Notes: generated from the letters alone by a model not told the origin. A DNA stretch of 64,000 nt from Actinospica robiniae DSM 44927 (GCF_000504285.1 NZ_KI632511.1:1423372-1487371); one strand, 5' to 3'; shown: positions 53,593-63,303, numbered from the stretch's first letter. Translations and numbers: made by a program.

Positions 53593-54117
53593 TCACGGCC
53601 GCCCGACCCCGACCACCCGGCGCAGACGGCGGCGAAGGCGCACCCTGAATCGCCACATCGCGTATCGGGCCCTGCCCTGCGGGGTGAGATCAGCGGAAAT
53701 CTCCGGAACCCGCCCGATGGACTGTGGATCGCCGCCCTCCAAACGCCGGACGTGTCCTGCGACCGGCCGCCCGTCGCCCCCGCCCGCCAGCAGATCCAAC
53801 TCCCTCCGGACCTTCCGCCGAACCTGCTCACAGTCCAGCGAAGCCGACAGCGCGGTCTCGACGGCCCGGTCCAGAGCCGCGTGGGCAGTGGCGATCCCCT
53901 CGGCGTCGCCGTCACGCAACGCTGCAGCCACGGCGTCACATGCCGCAGAGCAGTGCTCCTCGGCGGCCCGACGCTCGAATTCCATATGATCGCGCCACCT
54001 CAGCAGCGCCAACCCCCATGCCTGGCGTACCACCCCCTCCGCGACGCGTACGGCCAGGTCGTCCGCGGTCGACCACGACCTCCCGGCGTCGCTGCCCCCG
54101 GCCCGACCCTGGAACAT
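53593..54117 (-). CDS. Hypothetical protein
   Basis: 174 aa from ATG 54117 (MFQGRAGGSDAGRSWSTADD), preceded by GGGAG; longer starts reach 54246. The product is helical and soluble: LAVRVAEGVVRQAWGLALLR, WRDHMEFERRAAEEHCSAAC, ALDRAVETALSASLDCEQVR. A basic tail (MWRFRVRLRRRLRRV) may bind nucleic acid or membrane. No known family is recognised. Two conserved-looking Cys residues. It stands alone between the permease and DUF1003 genes. The stretch 54118-54449 has no further gene. Confidence 0.45.
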   Translation of the reverse strand: MFQGRAGGSDAGRSWSTADDLAVRVAEGVVRQAWGLALLRWRDHMEFERRAAEEHCSAACDAVAAALRDGDAEGIATAHAALDRAVETALSASLDCEQVRRKVRRELDLLAGGGDGRPVAGHVRRLEGGDPQSIGRVPEISADLTPQGRARYAMWRFRVRLRRRLRRVVGVGRP

Positions 54118-54449
54118 CACCGGACTCCCGCGCCTGACACGCAGCACACGTGGCCTCCGGCCGGGCATGGAAGCCGACCTGTCGCGTGCGTGGGGGAACA
54201 TGCTCGCCGACAACTGCGCGACGATGCCGCCATCCATCCACCTCACAGGTGAAGGCAGCCAGGCGGGCCACGAGACCGGCGTTTGGTCTAGACCTATCCG
54301 AGAACTCTGTCAGGCTGCGTGACGAGGATCTTTACCGCGATTATGCACCCCCACGGGCAAGGGCGACAGTACACGCCGGCCGCGGCCCACCACGGCCCGG
54401 TCGACGACCGACTTCGACGGGACCCGGTCCAACTATCAGGCCCCTGTCT

Positions 54450-54989
54450 CTAGATCGCCCAGGCTGACGGGTTGCCGCAGGACCTTCGGGGTTCTGCAGG
54501 ACCCGGGGGGTCCGCGTCGTCGGGCCGCAGGTCGATCAGGGGTTCGTCGTCGAGTGCCTCCTGCACGCACCGGCAGTCCCTGCCGTGGACGTCCCGGTGC
54601 CAGGCCACCAGGTACCCCAGCGCGAGCTGATTGACCCGGTAGTCGTGTTCGGCCTTGATCCGGTCGGTGTCGGACTGCCGGTTCTGGCTCAGCAGGATCA
54701 GCGGAGCGGCGTAGGCGGCCTGGGTGGAGAAGAGCAGGTTGAGCAGGATGAACGGATAGGGGTCCCAGTGGTCTGCGAACCCGATCAGGTTGACCGCGAT
54801 CCAGGCGGCGACGGCGAAGGTCTGCGCGATGATGAACCGCCAGGACCCGAAGATCCCGGTCACCCGGTCGGCCAACTGCTCGCCGCGGGTTCGCTGCTCG
54901 AAGCGGCGCCGGTTGGCCGGGTGCAGCAGTCGTGCGGATCGCGACCCGAAGCGGCTTCTCGCGGGGTTCGGGACCGGCTTCCAGGTCAT
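54450..54989 (-). CDS. DUF1003 membrane protein
   Basis: 179 aa. Typical DUF1003 features: RGEQLADRVTGIFGSWRFII, WIAVNLIGFADHWDPYPFIL, LNLLFSTQAAYAAPLILLSQ and the NRQSDTDRIKAEHDYRVN signature. Two membrane helices at ~52-72 and ~80-100. The C-terminal ~60 residues are hydrophilic with two Cys (RDCRCVQEA). DUF1003 proteins are widespread inner-membrane proteins of unknown function. The start ATGA overlaps the GlsB stop, so they are co-translated. Confidence 0.9.
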   Translation of the reverse strand: MTWKPVPNPARSRFGSRSARLLHPANRRRFEQRTRGEQLADRVTGIFGSWRFIIAQTFAVAAWIAVNLIGFADHWDPYPFILLNLLFSTQAAYAAPLILLSQNRQSDTDRIKAEHDYRVNQLALGYLVAWHRDVHGRDCRCVQEALDDEPLIDLRPDDADPPGPAEPRRSCGNPSAWAI

Positions 54990-55270
54990 CGCCGCACACT
55001 GCGACGGCTGCCGGACCGGCCTTCCACCATCTGGACCGCGCCGAGCAGGACGACGGCGCCGATCAGCGCCGTGATCCAGGTGGAGAGGTTGAAGAAACCA
55101 TGGATGCTGTGGATGTGGAAGAGCTTGGCGGCGACCCAGCCGCCGGCCACGGCACCGACGACGCCGATCAGGCAGGTGACGATGATGCCGTGCGACTTGC
55201 GGCCGCCGACGAAGTATTCGGCCGCGCTGCCGACGATGATGCCGAGCACGATCCAGGCGATGATGCCCAT
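54986..55270 (-). CDS. GlsB/YeaQ/YmgE stress-response membrane protein
   Basis: 94 aa from ATG 55270. Three short hydrophobic helices with the family pattern: MGIIAWIVLGIIVGSAAEYF, SHGIIVTCLIGVVGAVAGGW and ITALIGAVVLLGAVQMVEGR. This transglycosylase-associated family is induced by stress and usually 80-95 aa. The longer open frame to 55423 was rejected because the extra residues are unlike the family. A conserved leader-like motif lies ~110 bp upstream. Confidence 0.92.
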   Translation of the reverse strand: MGIIAWIVLGIIVGSAAEYFVGGRKSHGIIVTCLIGVVGAVAGGWVAAKLFHIHSIHGFFNLSTWITALIGAVVLLGAVQMVEGRSGSRRSVRR

Positions 55271-55384
55271 GGTGACTCCAAAGGTGAGATGAGGGAGGGA
55301 AATCCGCATCTGCGGCGCAGTCATCTCACCGTGGCCGCCGGACCGGCCCGGGCGCGGGGCGCCCAAACCGAGGCCGGGTCGCTC

Positions 55385-55459
55385 GCATGAAAAACCCGAA
55401 CCGACATATGAAGATCCGTGCAATGTGACGGATGCTCACGCCGCCGGGGTCCGGGGTGG
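55385..55459 (-). promoter_or_regulatory. Conserved leader-like motif, copy 1
   Basis: Minus-strand sequence contains CACCCCGGACCCCGGCGGC, then an ATCCG...CGGATCTTC hairpin, then GTTCGGGTTTTT. Copies 2 and 3 lie upstream of the phosphoketolase and the second GAF-ANTAR gene. The CCCCGGA and TTCGGGG parts can pair across the motif. Probably a structured leader or attenuator; class unknown. Confidence 0.55.
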
Positions 55460-55789
55460 CGAACTCATCATACTACTACCTTCTAAGGCGGGCCAGGCAC
55501 GCGAGCCGTGCACTGACGGCGCACAGCGCCGACCGCGCTGCTCGTGCGCCGACGGATCGCCGGGTTCCGGCCGATCAGGGAGTAGGCTGAACACCAGACG
55601 TTCCAGACCCCGGCGGCTCCCGACTCTCGGCGCCGGTATGGGCGGAGCGGCGGCACGGTCCGACCCTCCCGTTTTCCTGCGTGGCGCCCCTTGGTGTTCC
55701 TGAAACGAGGCGTCAGCCATGTCGAACCTCTTCGATACCCTTCGACCGCGTAGGATGATCCGCGCTCCGCTCGCCTCGGACGGCGTGTC

Positions 55790-56494
55790 GTGAAAGCGCC
55801 CAACGAGGGGGGACGGGCGCGCAGGGCACTGTTGCGCCGACCGCTCGCCGCTGGCGTCGTACCGCTGCGCCGGCTCGACCGGTGGCAGGCAGAGACGCTG
55901 CGCGAGCAGCTCGCCGACCTCTACGTCGAGTCGTCACACGCGAAGCCCGGCGAGGAATACCGCGGTCGGGAGGAGTTCCTGCGGCGCTTGGCCGCCGACG
56001 TGCGGCGCCCGGGTTTCGACATGGTGATCGCGCAGGGTACGAGCCTGGTCGGATGCGCTTTCGGCTTCCCGCTGGCCCGCGACGGTTCGTGGTGGCAGGA
56101 GTTCACGGGTCCGCTCCCGGAGAACCTCGAGCAATTGACCGCGTCCGGCCACGTGTTCGCATGCGCCGAGCTGATGATCCACCCGCACGAGCACGACCGG
56201 GATTTGGGCCTGCGTCTTCAGGACGGCCTGCTCGCGCACCAGGACGCATCCCTCGGCGTCACCAAGCTGGATCGGGCCGATGCCGCGACCTGCGCCGCAT
56301 TCTTTGCCGGGGGGTGGATCGAAATCGGAGTAAGCGGAGGGAACGGAGAGGGGGGCGAAGCCACGCCACAGACGGCGCCGACGAGGCTGCGGTGGCTCGC
56401 CGTACGGCTGGACGCGCGCACTCGGCAGAACCCTGACGGCCTCGAGAACAACGCGCGCAGCCAGCCGCCCGAGGGATCAGCCGCTGCGCAGTGA
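55790..56494 (+). CDS. GNAT-like acetyltransferase
   Basis: 234 aa from GTG 55790. The fold is suggested by VVPLRRLDRWQAETLREQLA, GFDMVIAQGTSLVGCAFGF, FACAELMIHPHEHDRDLGLR, LQDGLLAHQDASLGVTKLD and FFAGGWIEIG: the strand with AELMIHPxxxxRDLGLRLQ stands in place of the usual acetyl-CoA R/Q-x-x-G-x-G/A motif. The last ~55 residues are low-complexity. The acceptor is unknown. It is divergent from the GlsB operon in the stress region. Confidence 0.65.
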   Translation: MKAPNEGGRARRALLRRPLAAGVVPLRRLDRWQAETLREQLADLYVESSHAKPGEEYRGREEFLRRLAADVRRPGFDMVIAQGTSLVGCAFGFPLARDGSWWQEFTGPLPENLEQLTASGHVFACAELMIHPHEHDRDLGLRLQDGLLAHQDASLGVTKLDRADAATCAAFFAGGWIEIGVSGGNGEGGEATPQTAPTRLRWLAVRLDARTRQNPDGLENNARSQPPEGSAAAQ

Positions 56495-56841
56495 GGCAGC
56501 GACGATATCCGGCTCCCCGGACCCGGCCACGACGGCGACGTTCCCGGAAGAGTAACGCCCAGCCGGCGTGAGCTGGGCACCGGGTATGCGAACCCGGGCG
56601 CCCTGGTCTTGGCCGCCGCGGGAACCGCGCGCATCACCCAGCTACGGCATAGCATCCGCCGCGATCGACGCAAATCCCGCGACCGGTAATCGGCCCGGGA
56701 AGCCGGACCCGACGCCTGATCTGGTGGGCGATCTCGGCCATGAGCCGGGAAGCGCTTGGACAGACACGCGAGTCAGAGCGGCGAGTCCGTCCGGACGCTG
56801 GAGCACTGTTGCGGGCGGACTCGCCGTGATGTGGCGGCGTT
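56495..56841. other. Intergenic, no gene seen
   Basis: Lies between the 3' ends of the convergent GNAT and DoxX genes. No supportable ORF or clear terminator. Confidence 0.35.
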
Positions 56842-57618
56842 TTAGTGAGCGCGGTTGCCACGCGAGGTGATGGCCGGACCCGGATCGTGCTCGCCGGTCC
56901 CGTTGGCGCTCGGCGAGGGCGAAGGCTGGCTTACGGGTTCAGGCACGGGGCCGGGAACGGCGCCGGTAACAGGACCGGTGGCAGGGGACCGCGTGGCGGC
57001 GTTCTGCGCGGGGTCGTCCTGGCTGTCGTCGTCCTCGCGGGCTGCCTGTGCCTCCTGGGAGTCCGGGTGATCGCGGTGTTCATGCCGGAGGCCACGGCGG
57101 CGAACGCGGTATCCGGCGATGAGGCCGTCTGCCCCGAGCCAGCCGGAGGTGCGCCAGGTGGCGAGGAGCACGATGGCGAACAGGGCGTAGAACGCGCAGA
57201 CGCTCGCGGTGCCGGACATGACGTAGGTGAACAGCAGGGCGAGGCTGCCCAGGGCTGCGGTGCGGGTGAACAGACCCAGTACGAGGCCGGCGCCGATGGC
57301 GAGCTCGGAGACGGCGACCAGTACGCCGATCCAGCCCGCGTTGGGGACGACGAAGCCGGTCAGGAACGTGTGCCACCAGGTGTAGGCCGAGGTGCCGTGG
57401 GTAGCGAAGCCGATCACGCCGACGCCGCCGTGGTGGAGGAACGCGGGGTTCTCCGCGCCCCACACCTTGGACGCACCGGCCTGGATCCACATGATCCCGA
57501 GCCAGATCCGCATGGCGGTCCAGGCCGGGGACATCACCCTCGACCGCCCGAGCCACAGCAGGGCGCGCGGGGCGCTGCGTTCGTCCGGTGTGCCGAGAAC
57601 CGCGATGGCATCTGTCAT
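56842..57618 (-). CDS. DoxX-family membrane protein
   Basis: 258 aa from ATG 57618 (MTDAIAVLGTPDERSAP), with GAGGAAG at good spacing. Four TM segments in DoxX arrangement: MRIWLGIMWIQAGASKVWG, FVVPNAGWIGVLVAVSELAI, ALGSLALLFTYVMSGTASV and CAFYALFAIVLLATWRTSGW. The signature WIQAGASKV and SELAIGAGLVLGLFTR are typical of the DoxX/TQO-small-subunit-like family. A Pro/Ser-rich hydrophilic tail of ~90 residues is unusual. The frame continues far upstream through the phosphoketolase gene as a shadow. It may be linked to redox homeostasis. Confidence 0.85.
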   Translation of the reverse strand: MTDAIAVLGTPDERSAPRALLWLGRSRVMSPAWTAMRIWLGIMWIQAGASKVWGAENPAFLHHGGVGVIGFATHGTSAYTWWHTFLTGFVVPNAGWIGVLVAVSELAIGAGLVLGLFTRTAALGSLALLFTYVMSGTASVCAFYALFAIVLLATWRTSGWLGADGLIAGYRVRRRGLRHEHRDHPDSQEAQAAREDDDSQDDPAQNAATRSPATGPVTGAVPGPVPEPVSQPSPSPSANGTGEHDPGPAITSRGNRAH

Positions 57619-57773
57619 AAGACTTCCTCGCTCCTTCGTTCGGGTGCGCGTGACGGTCGTCTCGCGCGGGGAGCCGACCGTCGGCGGCCTTCTCGGCGAC
57701 GCTCTGCGGCGGTGCCGCGCGCCGGGTAGATCACAGCTGCGTGCAGATGGGCCGCTGCCGCGTCCGGCTTCGC

Positions 57774-60173
57774 TCACGGCCTCGCAGCCCAGGTCCAGTC
57801 GCGGATCTCGGGCAGGTCCCGGCCGTGCACAGCGATGTAGCGGGTGTGCTCGACGAGCCTGTCGTGCATCATGGCTCTGAGGTAGTCGCCCTTGGCTCCG
57901 ATGCCGGGGGTCCGGTCGAGTACGTCGAGGACGAGGTGGAACCGGTCGAGCCGGTTCTGCACCCTCATGTCGAAGGGCGTGGTGATGGTGCCTTCCTCGG
58001 TGTAGCCGCGCACGTGCAGGTTGCGGTTGGTGCGGCGGTAGGTGAGCCGGTGGATGAGCCAGGGGTAGCCGTGGAAGGCGAAGATGATCTGTCTGTCCGT
58101 GGTGAACAGCGCGTCGTAGTCCGCATCGCTCAGCCCGTGCGGGTGCTCGGTGTCCGGTTCCAGCCTCATCAGGTCCACGACGTTGACCACGCGGATCCTC
58201 AGGTCCGGCAGATGCTCGCGCAGGATCGAGGTGGCGGCGAGCACCTCGAGGGTCGGGACGTCTCCGCAGCAGGCGAGAACGACGTCCGGGATGGCGCCCT
58301 GGTCGTTGCTCGCCCACGGCCAGATCCCGATCCCCTCGGTGCAGTGCACGGCCGCGGCGTCCATCGAGAGCCATTGGGGCATCGCGCGTTTGCCGGCGAC
58401 CACGACGTTCACGTAGTGCCGGCTGCGCAGGCAGTGGTCGAATACCGAGAGCAGGCAGTTGGCGTCCGGCGGGAGGTAGACCCGGACGATGTCGGACTTC
58501 TTGTTCACCACGTGGTCGAGGAACCCCGGGTCCTGATGCGTGAAGCCGTTGTGGTCCTGCTGCCAGACGTGCGAGGCGAGCAGGTAGTTGAGCGAGGCGA
58601 TGTCGCGCCGCCAGGGCAGCTGCTTGGTGACCTTCAGCCATTTGGCGTGCTGGTTGAACATCGAGTCGACGATGTGGATGAACGCCTCGTAGCAGTTGAA
58701 CACCCCGTGGCGCCCGGTGAGCAGATAGCCCTCCAGCCAGCCCTCGCTCTGGTGCTCGCTGAGCATGGAGTCCAGCACCCGTCCGCTGGGCGCGAGGAAC
58801 TCGTCCCCGTCCTGCCGCTGCGCGTCCCACTGCCGGTCGGTGGCCTCGAACACGGCGCCCAGCAGGTTGGAGAGCGTCTCGTCGGGGCCGAAGATCCGGA
58901 AATTGCGACGGTCCGCGTTCAGGGTGAGGACGTCGCGCAGGAATCGGCCGAGCACGGCCGTGTCCTGCGCCGTCACCGCGCCGGGCGCGGGCACGTTCAG
59001 CGCGTGGGCGCGGAAGTCGGGCATCCGCAGGTCGCGCAGCAGCAGGCCGCCGTTGGCGCGGGGGTTCGCGCCCATCCGCCGCTCGCCCTCGGGCGCGAGT
59101 TCGGCCAGCTCCGGCATCAGTCGCCCGTCCTGGTCGAACAGCTCCGCCGGGCGGTAGCCGCGCATCCAGTTCTCGAGGTGGGCGAGGTTCTCGGGATGCT
59201 CGGCGTCCACGAGCAGCGGCACCTGGTGGGAGCGGAACGTGCCTTCCACCGGCAGGCCGTCGACGAGTTTCGGGCCGGTCCAGCCCTTGGGCGAACGCAG
59301 CACGATCATCGGCCAGCGCGGACGCGCCGTCTCGCCGCCTTCGCGCGCCGCGTGCCGGATGCGCCGGATCTCCTCGACGGCCCGGTCCACGGCCGCGGCC
59401 ATCAGTTGATGCATCACCTCGGGCTCGTCGCCCTCCACGAAGTGCGGCTCCCAGCCACAGCCGCGGAAGAACTGCACGAGCTCGTCGTGCCCGATGCGCG
59501 CCAGCACCGTGGGGTTGCTGATCTTGTACCCGTTCAGGTGCAGGATCGGGAGGACCGCACCGTCGCCGACCGGGTCGAGGAACTTGTTGGAGTGCCACGC
59601 GGTGGCCAGCGGGCCGGTCTCGGCCTCGCCGTCGCCGACCACGCACGCAACAATCAGCTCGGGGTTGTCGAACACGGCCCCGAACGCGTGACTGAGCGAG
59701 TAGCCCAGCTCGCCGCCCTCGTGGATCGAGCCGGGCGTGGTCGGCGCGACGTGGCTGGAGATGCCGCCGGGGAAGGAGAACTGGGTGAACAGCCTCTCCA
59801 TCCCCGCCTCGTCCTGGCTGATGTCGGGATAGATCTCGCTGTAGCTGCCCTCGAGATAGGTGTGGGCCACCAGCGCTGGGCCGCCGTGGCCGGGGCCGGC
59901 GACGTAGAGCATGTCCAGCTCGTGCTTCTTGATGGCCCGGTTCAGGTGCACGTAGATGAAGTTCTGGCCCGGGGTGGTACCCCAGTGCCCGACGATCAGC
60001 GGCTTGACGTGCTTGAGCTGGAGCGGTTCGCGCAGCAGGGGGTTGCGGTAGAGGTAGAGCTGCCCGACTGAGAGGTAGTTCGCCGCCCGCCAATACGCGT
60101 CCATCGCGCGCAACAGCTGCGGGGAGAGGGTCTGCGGGTTCGTGACCCAGGTATCAATGATCTGTGTGTTCAT
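57774..60173 (-). CDS. xfp: Phosphoketolase (Xfp)
   Basis: 799 aa, full family length. It splits xylulose 5-phosphate or fructose 6-phosphate with phosphate into acetyl phosphate plus an aldose phosphate, using thiamine diphosphate. Diagnostic segments: [76 protein letters not shown] (TPP-binding GDGEAE) and [18 protein letters not shown]. The C-terminal part keeps GITTPFD-like and [15 protein letters not shown] segments. ATG 60173 has AGGAGTG upstream. A conserved leader-like motif lies ~200-270 bp before the start. It sits in the stress cluster with GAF-ANTAR regulators. Confidence 0.97.
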   Translation of the reverse strand: MNTQIIDTWVTNPQTLSPQLLRAMDAYWRAANYLSVGQLYLYRNPLLREPLQLKHVKPLIVGHWGTTPGQNFIYVHLNRAIKKHELDMLYVAGPGHGGPALVAHTYLEGSYSEIYPDISQDEAGMERLFTQFSFPGGISSHVAPTTPGSIHEGGELGYSLSHAFGAVFDNPELIVACVVGDGEAETGPLATAWHSNKFLDPVGDGAVLPILHLNGYKISNPTVLARIGHDELVQFFRGCGWEPHFVEGDEPEVMHQLMAAAVDRAVEEIRRIRHAAREGGETARPRWPMIVLRSPKGWTGPKLVDGLPVEGTFRSHQVPLLVDAEHPENLAHLENWMRGYRPAELFDQDGRLMPELAELAPEGERRMGANPRANGGLLLRDLRMPDFRAHALNVPAPGAVTAQDTAVLGRFLRDVLTLNADRRNFRIFGPDETLSNLLGAVFEATDRQWDAQRQDGDEFLAPSGRVLDSMLSEHQSEGWLEGYLLTGRHGVFNCYEAFIHIVDSMFNQHAKWLKVTKQLPWRRDIASLNYLLASHVWQQDHNGFTHQDPGFLDHVVNKKSDIVRVYLPPDANCLLSVFDHCLRSRHYVNVVVAGKRAMPQWLSMDAAAVHCTEGIGIWPWASNDQGAIPDVVLACCGDVPTLEVLAATSILREHLPDLRIRVVNVVDLMRLEPDTEHPHGLSDADYDALFTTDRQIIFAFHGYPWLIHRLTYRRTNRNLHVRGYTEEGTITTPFDMRVQNRLDRFHLVLDVLDRTPGIGAKGDYLRAMMHDRLVEHTRYIAVHGRDLPEIRDWTWAARP

Positions 60174-60373
60174 GACGCGTCACTCCTCGTCCGGCTCACC
60201 CGGACGCGCCGAGCTGATCCGTCGGCGGCCCGGCGCGAGGCGCCGGTCAAGGCGGTGATGGTCAACCGGTGTGATCTCCGGCTGTCTCGGGCGGGCGTCG
60301 GTGTCCGCCGCGCTTTCGGCCGGGTCTGTGCGAGACCTGGTCGCGATATCGCGACTCGAATCGGTCCATACAT

Positions 60374-60443
60374 GCGAAAACCCCGAACTGGCGAAGAAGA
60401 TCCGCGATGACGGCGGATGGTCGTGCCGCCGGGGTCCGGGGTG
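60374..60443 (-). promoter_or_regulatory. Conserved leader-like motif, copy 2
   Basis: Minus-strand CACCCCGGACCCCGGCGGC, an ATCCGC...GCGGATCTTC hairpin and GTTCGGGGTTTT, nearly superimposable on copy 1. Located upstream of the phosphoketolase gene. Confidence 0.55.
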
Positions 60444-60599
60444 ACGCCCCCTACGCTACAGCGGCCGGACGTGACCGACCAGGGGTAGTGCTCCCGGCCG
60501 CTGCCTTCCAGCGAACCGTGTCCCGGCCCGGTGATTCCCCGGCCGGCCGGGAGTCTGCCGGTCGGGGTCGCGGGCGGGGTCCGGGAAGCGCGTCGGCTG

Positions 60600-61355
60600 T
60601 CAATCGGCGTCGGTCAGTGTGGCGGGAGCGGACCGGCTGGAGAGGAGCTCGCTGACGGCGGGGTCCTGCACGGCCACGTCGCGGGCGAGGTCGGACAGTC
60701 GGCGATTGTGGCTGCGGGCGTATACGCGCAGCAGCGTGAAAGCCTCGTCGACGGTTATGCGGTGGTGTCCGGCCAGTACGCCCTTGGCCTGCTCGATGAC
60801 GATCCGGCTGTTCAAGGCGTTCTGGAGTTGGGTGGTGAGCAACTCGGCCTGGTGGATGTTGCGCTGGGCCAGGATGCCGATGGTGGCGATGTCGGCGAGG
60901 GCCTGGCCGGTGCGGATGTCTTCGTCGCTGAGCGGCCCGGGTTGGGCACAGAACAGGTTCAGGGCGCCGATCACGGTGGAGCGCAGGCGCAGCGGCAGGG
61001 CGTGGACGGAGACGTAGCCGGTGGCCTCGGCCGCTTCGGCGAAGCGGGGCCATCGGTGCTCGTTGGTGTGCAGGTCGGCGTTGACGACGGGCTCGCCGGT
61101 GCGGAAGGCGTCGAGACAGGGGCCTGCGTCGGACTGCAGTTCGAAGAGTTCGAGCAGGCGGGCGTTTTCCGCCGAGGCCGCGGTCGCGTGCAGGATGCCG
61201 CGCTGGTCCGAGAGCATAAGGCCTGCGGCGTCGATCTCCAGCAGCGTCACGCAGCGCTGGGCGAGGGTGTGGAGGAATTCGATGACGTCGAAGTCGTCGA
61301 CCAGGGTGTCGGCCGCCTCGACGAAGGCTTCGGCGAGCTGCTGTTCACGAGTCAT
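60600..61355 (-). CDS. GAF-ANTAR regulator 1
   Basis: 251 aa. ATG 61355 is preferred because GGAGAG lies 6 nt upstream; the ATG at 61361 is too close to it. The GAF sensor domain covers ~10-165 (FLHTLAQRCVTLLEIDAAGL, LFELQSDAGPCLDAFRTGEP, GALNLFCAQPGPLSDED). The ANTAR RNA-binding domain covers ~175-235 (NSRIVIEQAKGVLAGHH, AFTLLRVYARSHNRRLSD). ANTAR proteins act by binding paired RNA hairpins to prevent termination. Lone GAF-ANTAR proteins are abundant in filamentous actinomycetes. The ligand is unknown. Confidence 0.92.
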   Translation of the reverse strand: MTREQQLAEAFVEAADTLVDDFDVIEFLHTLAQRCVTLLEIDAAGLMLSDQRGILHATAASAENARLLELFELQSDAGPCLDAFRTGEPVVNADLHTNEHRWPRFAEAAEATGYVSVHALPLRLRSTVIGALNLFCAQPGPLSDEDIRTGQALADIATIGILAQRNIHQAELLTTQLQNALNSRIVIEQAKGVLAGHHRITVDEAFTLLRVYARSHNRRLSDLARDVAVQDPAVSELLSSRSAPATLTDAD

Positions 61356-61424
61356 GTTCATCTCTCCGGGGAGGTTGTCGGCGGGGCGGGCGGGGTCGCG
61401 GTTCGGGGGCATCGGCGTCGGCTT

Positions 61425-62150
61425 TCACGGGTCGGACCGGTGGAAGCGCAGGCGGCGGGCGACCACGTCGTCGGCGAGGTCGGCCACGGAGCGATCCTGG
61501 GCGTAGGCGTGGGCGCGCAGCCGTGCCAGGGCTTCGGCCAGGCCCACATCCAGCTGCACGCTGATCATTCCGGTGGCCTGGTGCACCTGTGCGCGGTAGG
61601 TGGCGGGCGCTGCCCGGCCCGGATGCGGCGCGTCTGGTAGGGCGTCAGCTGGGTCGGTGCCGGGGTTCGCGTGGTGCACCAGCAGCACGGTGACCGCGTC
61701 GGCCAGGCCGAGGGCGTCGGCGAACTGCTGGGGGGACATCGGCCCGGTGGCGCTGCGATGGGCCAGGAGCACCCCGACGCTGATCGCCCCGATCTGGAGC
61801 GGGAACGCGAAGAGCGCGCCGACGCCCAGCGCCGCGGCGGCCGGGGTGAACGCGGGCCAGCGTGCGGCTGCGGCGGCCAGGTCGGGTATCAGGATCGGTG
61901 CTCCGGCGGCCACGGCTTCGGCACACGGGCCCTGGCCGAGGGTGAACTGCGCGTCCTCCAGCGCGGCGGAGGCCTCCCGCTGGCCCCAGGCCAGCACCAC
62001 GCCCGCAGGTCCCGTGCCCATCCCGGCCGCGATCCCGTCGACACCCAGCGCAGCGGCGGCCGCCGCTGCAGCCGCGGCGGCCGGTCCGGCGGCCCGCTCC
62101 CCGGCGCCGCCGAGCAGCGCGAGCACCGCGGTCATCTGCTTGCTCAGCAC
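61425..62150 (-). CDS. GAF-ANTAR regulator 2
   Basis: About 241 aa if started at GTG 62150 (VLSKQMTAVLALLGG); the frame is open to 62264, where it would overlap leader-like motif copy 3, so the shorter form is preferred. An Ala-rich GAF domain (FTLGQGPCAEAVAAGAPIL, PAAAALGVGALFAFPLQ, SVGVLLAHR) is followed by a compact ANTAR domain (AQVHQATGMISVQLDVGLAE, ALARLRAHAYAQDRSVAD). Paralogue of the neighbour downstream and in the same direction. Probably another stress-responsive antiterminator. Confidence 0.85.
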   Translation of the reverse strand: MLSKQMTAVLALLGGAGERAAGPAAAAAAAAAAALGVDGIAAGMGTGPAGVVLAWGQREASAALEDAQFTLGQGPCAEAVAAGAPILIPDLAAAAARWPAFTPAAAALGVGALFAFPLQIGAISVGVLLAHRSATGPMSPQQFADALGLADAVTVLLVHHANPGTDPADALPDAPHPGRAAPATYRAQVHQATGMISVQLDVGLAEALARLRAHAYAQDRSVADLADDVVARRLRFHRSDP

Positions 62151-62210
62151 AAGGTCGAGGCCTCCCGCCGCGCTGCCTGGCAGACCTTCACGGATCCGGG
62201 CCCTGAAGGC

Positions 62211-62283
62211 GCTAAGGCCCCGGCGCTGCCGGCGAAGGTCCGCAGTTCCTGCAAGACATTGCACGCCGCCGGGGTCTGGGGAG
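62211..62283 (-). promoter_or_regulatory. Conserved leader-like motif, copy 3 (diverged)
   Basis: Minus-strand CCCCAGACCCCGGCGGCGTG, a TTGCAGG...TGCGGACCTTC portion and GCCGGGGCCTTAG. Less conserved than copies 1 and 2 but in the same order. Located before the second GAF-ANTAR gene. Confidence 0.4.
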
Positions 62284-62405
62284 ACACGGCCACTCTACCG
62301 CTGAACCGCCCGGGCCCTGACGAGCCCGCACGGCGGCGGTGCCCGGCGGCGCTGGACCGCGTCCGGCATGGCGCCCGCTCCTCCCGTGCCCGGGCGGGCA
62401 TTGTG

Positions 62406-63269
62406 TCACTTCCCTGCATCGGGAATGCCGTTGATCGTGGCGGCGGCCGGCGGCGCGCCGGCTGCGATGACCGGGGAAACCGCGACGGCGGGGCCGGCGG
62501 CGGTCTTCTCTCGGGCAAGGAACGCGCCGAGTTCGGCGATGGTGGTCATCAGCGGAGCAGGGAAGACGATGGTGGTGTTCTTGTCCACGCCGATCTCCAC
62601 CAGGCTCTGCAGGTTGCGCAGTTGCAGGGCGAGGGGGTGGGCCATCATGGTGTCCGAGGCGTCGCCGAGCGCCGCCGCGGCCAGGGACTCGCCTTCGGCA
62701 CTGATGATCTTTGCCCGCTTCTCCCGCTCGGCCTCCGCCTGGCGGGCCATGGCGCGCTTCATGCTCTCGGGCAGCTGGATGTCCTTGAGCTCGACCAGGG
62801 TCACCTCCACGCCCCATTCGACGGTGCTGACGTCCAGGATCTGGCGGATGTCGAGGTTGATTCGGTCGGTCTCGGACAGGGTCTCGTCCAGCGTGTGCCG
62901 GCCCACGACCTTCCGCAGCGTGGTCTGGGCGATCTGGTCGATCGCCGCGTGCACGTTCTCGATCGCCACCACTGACTTGATCGCGTCCACGACGCGGAAG
63001 TAGGCGACTGCGGAGACGTCCACGCTGACGTTGTCGCGGGTGATGATGCCCTGGGACTGGATCGGCATGGTGATGATCCGCAGCGAGACGCGGTGCAGGA
63101 CGTCGACGAACGGGATGATCATCCGGAAGCCGGGCTTGCGCGCCCCGAGCACGCGTCCGAGCCGGAAGAGCACGCCCTGCTCGTATTGCTTGACGATCTT
63201 CGCGGACAGGGCGAACCCGAGCAGGCACAATGCCGCGACGATCACGATGAGGATGATCAGGAGCTTCAC
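62406..63269 (-). CDS. SPFH/Band 7 (slipin-type) protein
   Basis: 287 aa. An N-terminal membrane helix (LLIILIVIVAALCLLGFAL) anchors it. The SPFH domain follows: IVKQYEQGVLFRLGRVLG, RKPGFRMIIPFVDVLHRVSL, QSQGIITRDNVSVDVSAVAY, RKVVGRHTLDETLSETDRIN. Then comes a coiled region (MARQAEAEREKRAKIISAEG). This is the slipin/stomatin-like architecture of prokaryotic membrane-microdomain scaffolds. The Ala/Pro-rich tail is species-specific. It follows the PRC-barrel gene at 34 bp, so they probably form an operon. Confidence 0.95.
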   Translation of the reverse strand: MKLLIILIVIVAALCLLGFALSAKIVKQYEQGVLFRLGRVLGARKPGFRMIIPFVDVLHRVSLRIITMPIQSQGIITRDNVSVDVSAVAYFRVVDAIKSVVAIENVHAAIDQIAQTTLRKVVGRHTLDETLSETDRINLDIRQILDVSTVEWGVEVTLVELKDIQLPESMKRAMARQAEAEREKRAKIISAEGESLAAAALGDASDTMMAHPLALQLRNLQSLVEIGVDKNTTIVFPAPLMTTIAELGAFLAREKTAAGPAVAVSPVIAAGAPPAAATINGIPDAGK

Positions 63270-63303
63270 GAGGGAACCTTTCCTTGAACGTAGTGGTGCC
63301 GCG

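Noticed and set aside
57741-60071. 776-codon plus-strand ORF
   Set aside because: Opposite-strand shadow of the phosphoketolase gene; composition is Val/Gly/His/Arg-rich without domain motifs.
57619-60093. N-terminal extension of the DoxX protein through a 1083-codon frame
   Set aside because: This part overlaps the phosphoketolase in another frame and is Arg/Pro-rich; a good ribosome-binding site and the family start lie at 57618.
55385-60443. Known riboswitch such as ydaO or cobalamin
   Set aside because: The conserved core segments of those classes could not be found; the motif is left unassigned.
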